Source: Burkholderia sp. D-99 (GTDB taxonomy: Bacteria; Pseudomonadota; Gammaproteobacteria; Burkholderiales; Burkholderiaceae). Taken from it: DNA of 32,964 nucleotides. The stretch is taken from the NCBI RefSeq assembly GCF_011605345.1, contig NZ_JAAOXM010000025.1, forward strand, positions 1-32,964. Reading direction: 5' to 3'. Made by a program: the position numbers and the translations under genes. Under the pieces are notes generated by a model. That model did not search any database. It was not told where the DNA came from and saw nothing but the letters and a program-made list of their open reading frames with translations. The stretch's first letter is position 1. Each line of letters begins with the position of its first letter. Shown here piece after piece: positions 32,865 to 32,964 of this stretch.

Positions 32865-32964
32865 TCTCTGCTGCTGAAAACGCAGCGCTGCTGAGAAACA
32901 CGAAGTTCCTCGCAGAATGCTCTTTAAAAATTAACAGCCGATAAGTGTGGGCGCTTGATGGCAG
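32865..32964 (+). ncRNA. Start of an rRNA operon leader with boxA (16S gene beyond window)
   Basis: The leader contains a boxB-like stem (CTGC...GCAG near 32869-32885) and TGCTCTTTAAAAA at 32919-32931. The latter matches the boxA antitermination signal, bound by NusB and S10. The following ATTAACAGCCGATAAGTGTG and TGGGCGCTTGATG are, from memory, typical of Burkholderia sequence ahead of 16S. The mature 16S start (near AGAGTTTGATC) is not yet reached, so no rRNA gene itself lies in the window. Confidence 0.85.

Noticed and set aside
1..32964. CRISPR arrays and tRNA genes
   Set aside because: No regularly spaced identical repeats and no cloverleaf with a conserved T-arm were found by eye. The rRNA operon may contain tRNAs beyond the window.

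Overview
The window looks like a Burkholderia chromosome, most likely of the B. cepacia complex. GC is very high, codon third positions are almost all G or C, and the gene families are typical of the genus: a MexAB/BpeAB-type efflux operon, a DUF4148 protein, a GlxA-type AraC regulator and a ribosomal RNA leader with a Burkholderia-like boxA. Which replicon it is cannot be told from the sequence.

Layout. Positions 1-122 hold the last codons of an ISL3-family transposase. An AraC regulator (minus strand) follows, with no obvious target gene. Next is a LysR regulator reading in the same direction as a complete tripartite RND drug-efflux operon (adaptor, pump, outer-membrane channel; 3018-9010). 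The operon ends at a terminator shared with a convergent dienelactone hydrolase. Positions 10180-13476 hold a small DUF4148 exported protein, a GlxA-type regulator divergent from an HD-domain hydrolase, the wreck of a catalase gene (internally deleted and frameshifted), and a small DUF1289 protein.

Positions 13480-15760 form a small accessory module. It has a ParS/MbcA-like (DUF2384) antitoxin overlapping a RES-domain toxin, with repeated GGCAA/TTGCC operator-like sites upstream. Beside it, convergent, is an integrase-like protein that has lost the catalytic residues of tyrosine recombinases. From 16093 to 21915 there are an NCS2 purine/uracil-type permease, an arylsulfotransferase-like protein and a divergent LysR regulator, then a lipoprotein gamma-glutamyltransferase. 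Positions 21995-25718 carry small exported or hypothetical proteins and a CbrC-family protein.

Positions 25783-30507 are a two-gene operon for an SbcD/YhaO-type nuclease and a 1156-residue YhaN-type SMC-like ATPase. After it come a stand-alone SpoT/Mesh1-like HD protein (possible alarmone hydrolase), a DUF429 protein and a coiled-coil hypothetical protein. The window closes with a strong orphan terminator, two tandem sigma-70-type promoters and the boxA leader of an rRNA operon whose 16S gene lies just beyond the right edge.

No CRISPR array, tRNA gene or complete mobile element was seen. The best candidates for something under-described are the toxin-antitoxin/dead-integrase module with its palindromes, the putative alarmone hydrolase upstream of an rRNA operon, and the possible small RNA ending at the orphan terminator.
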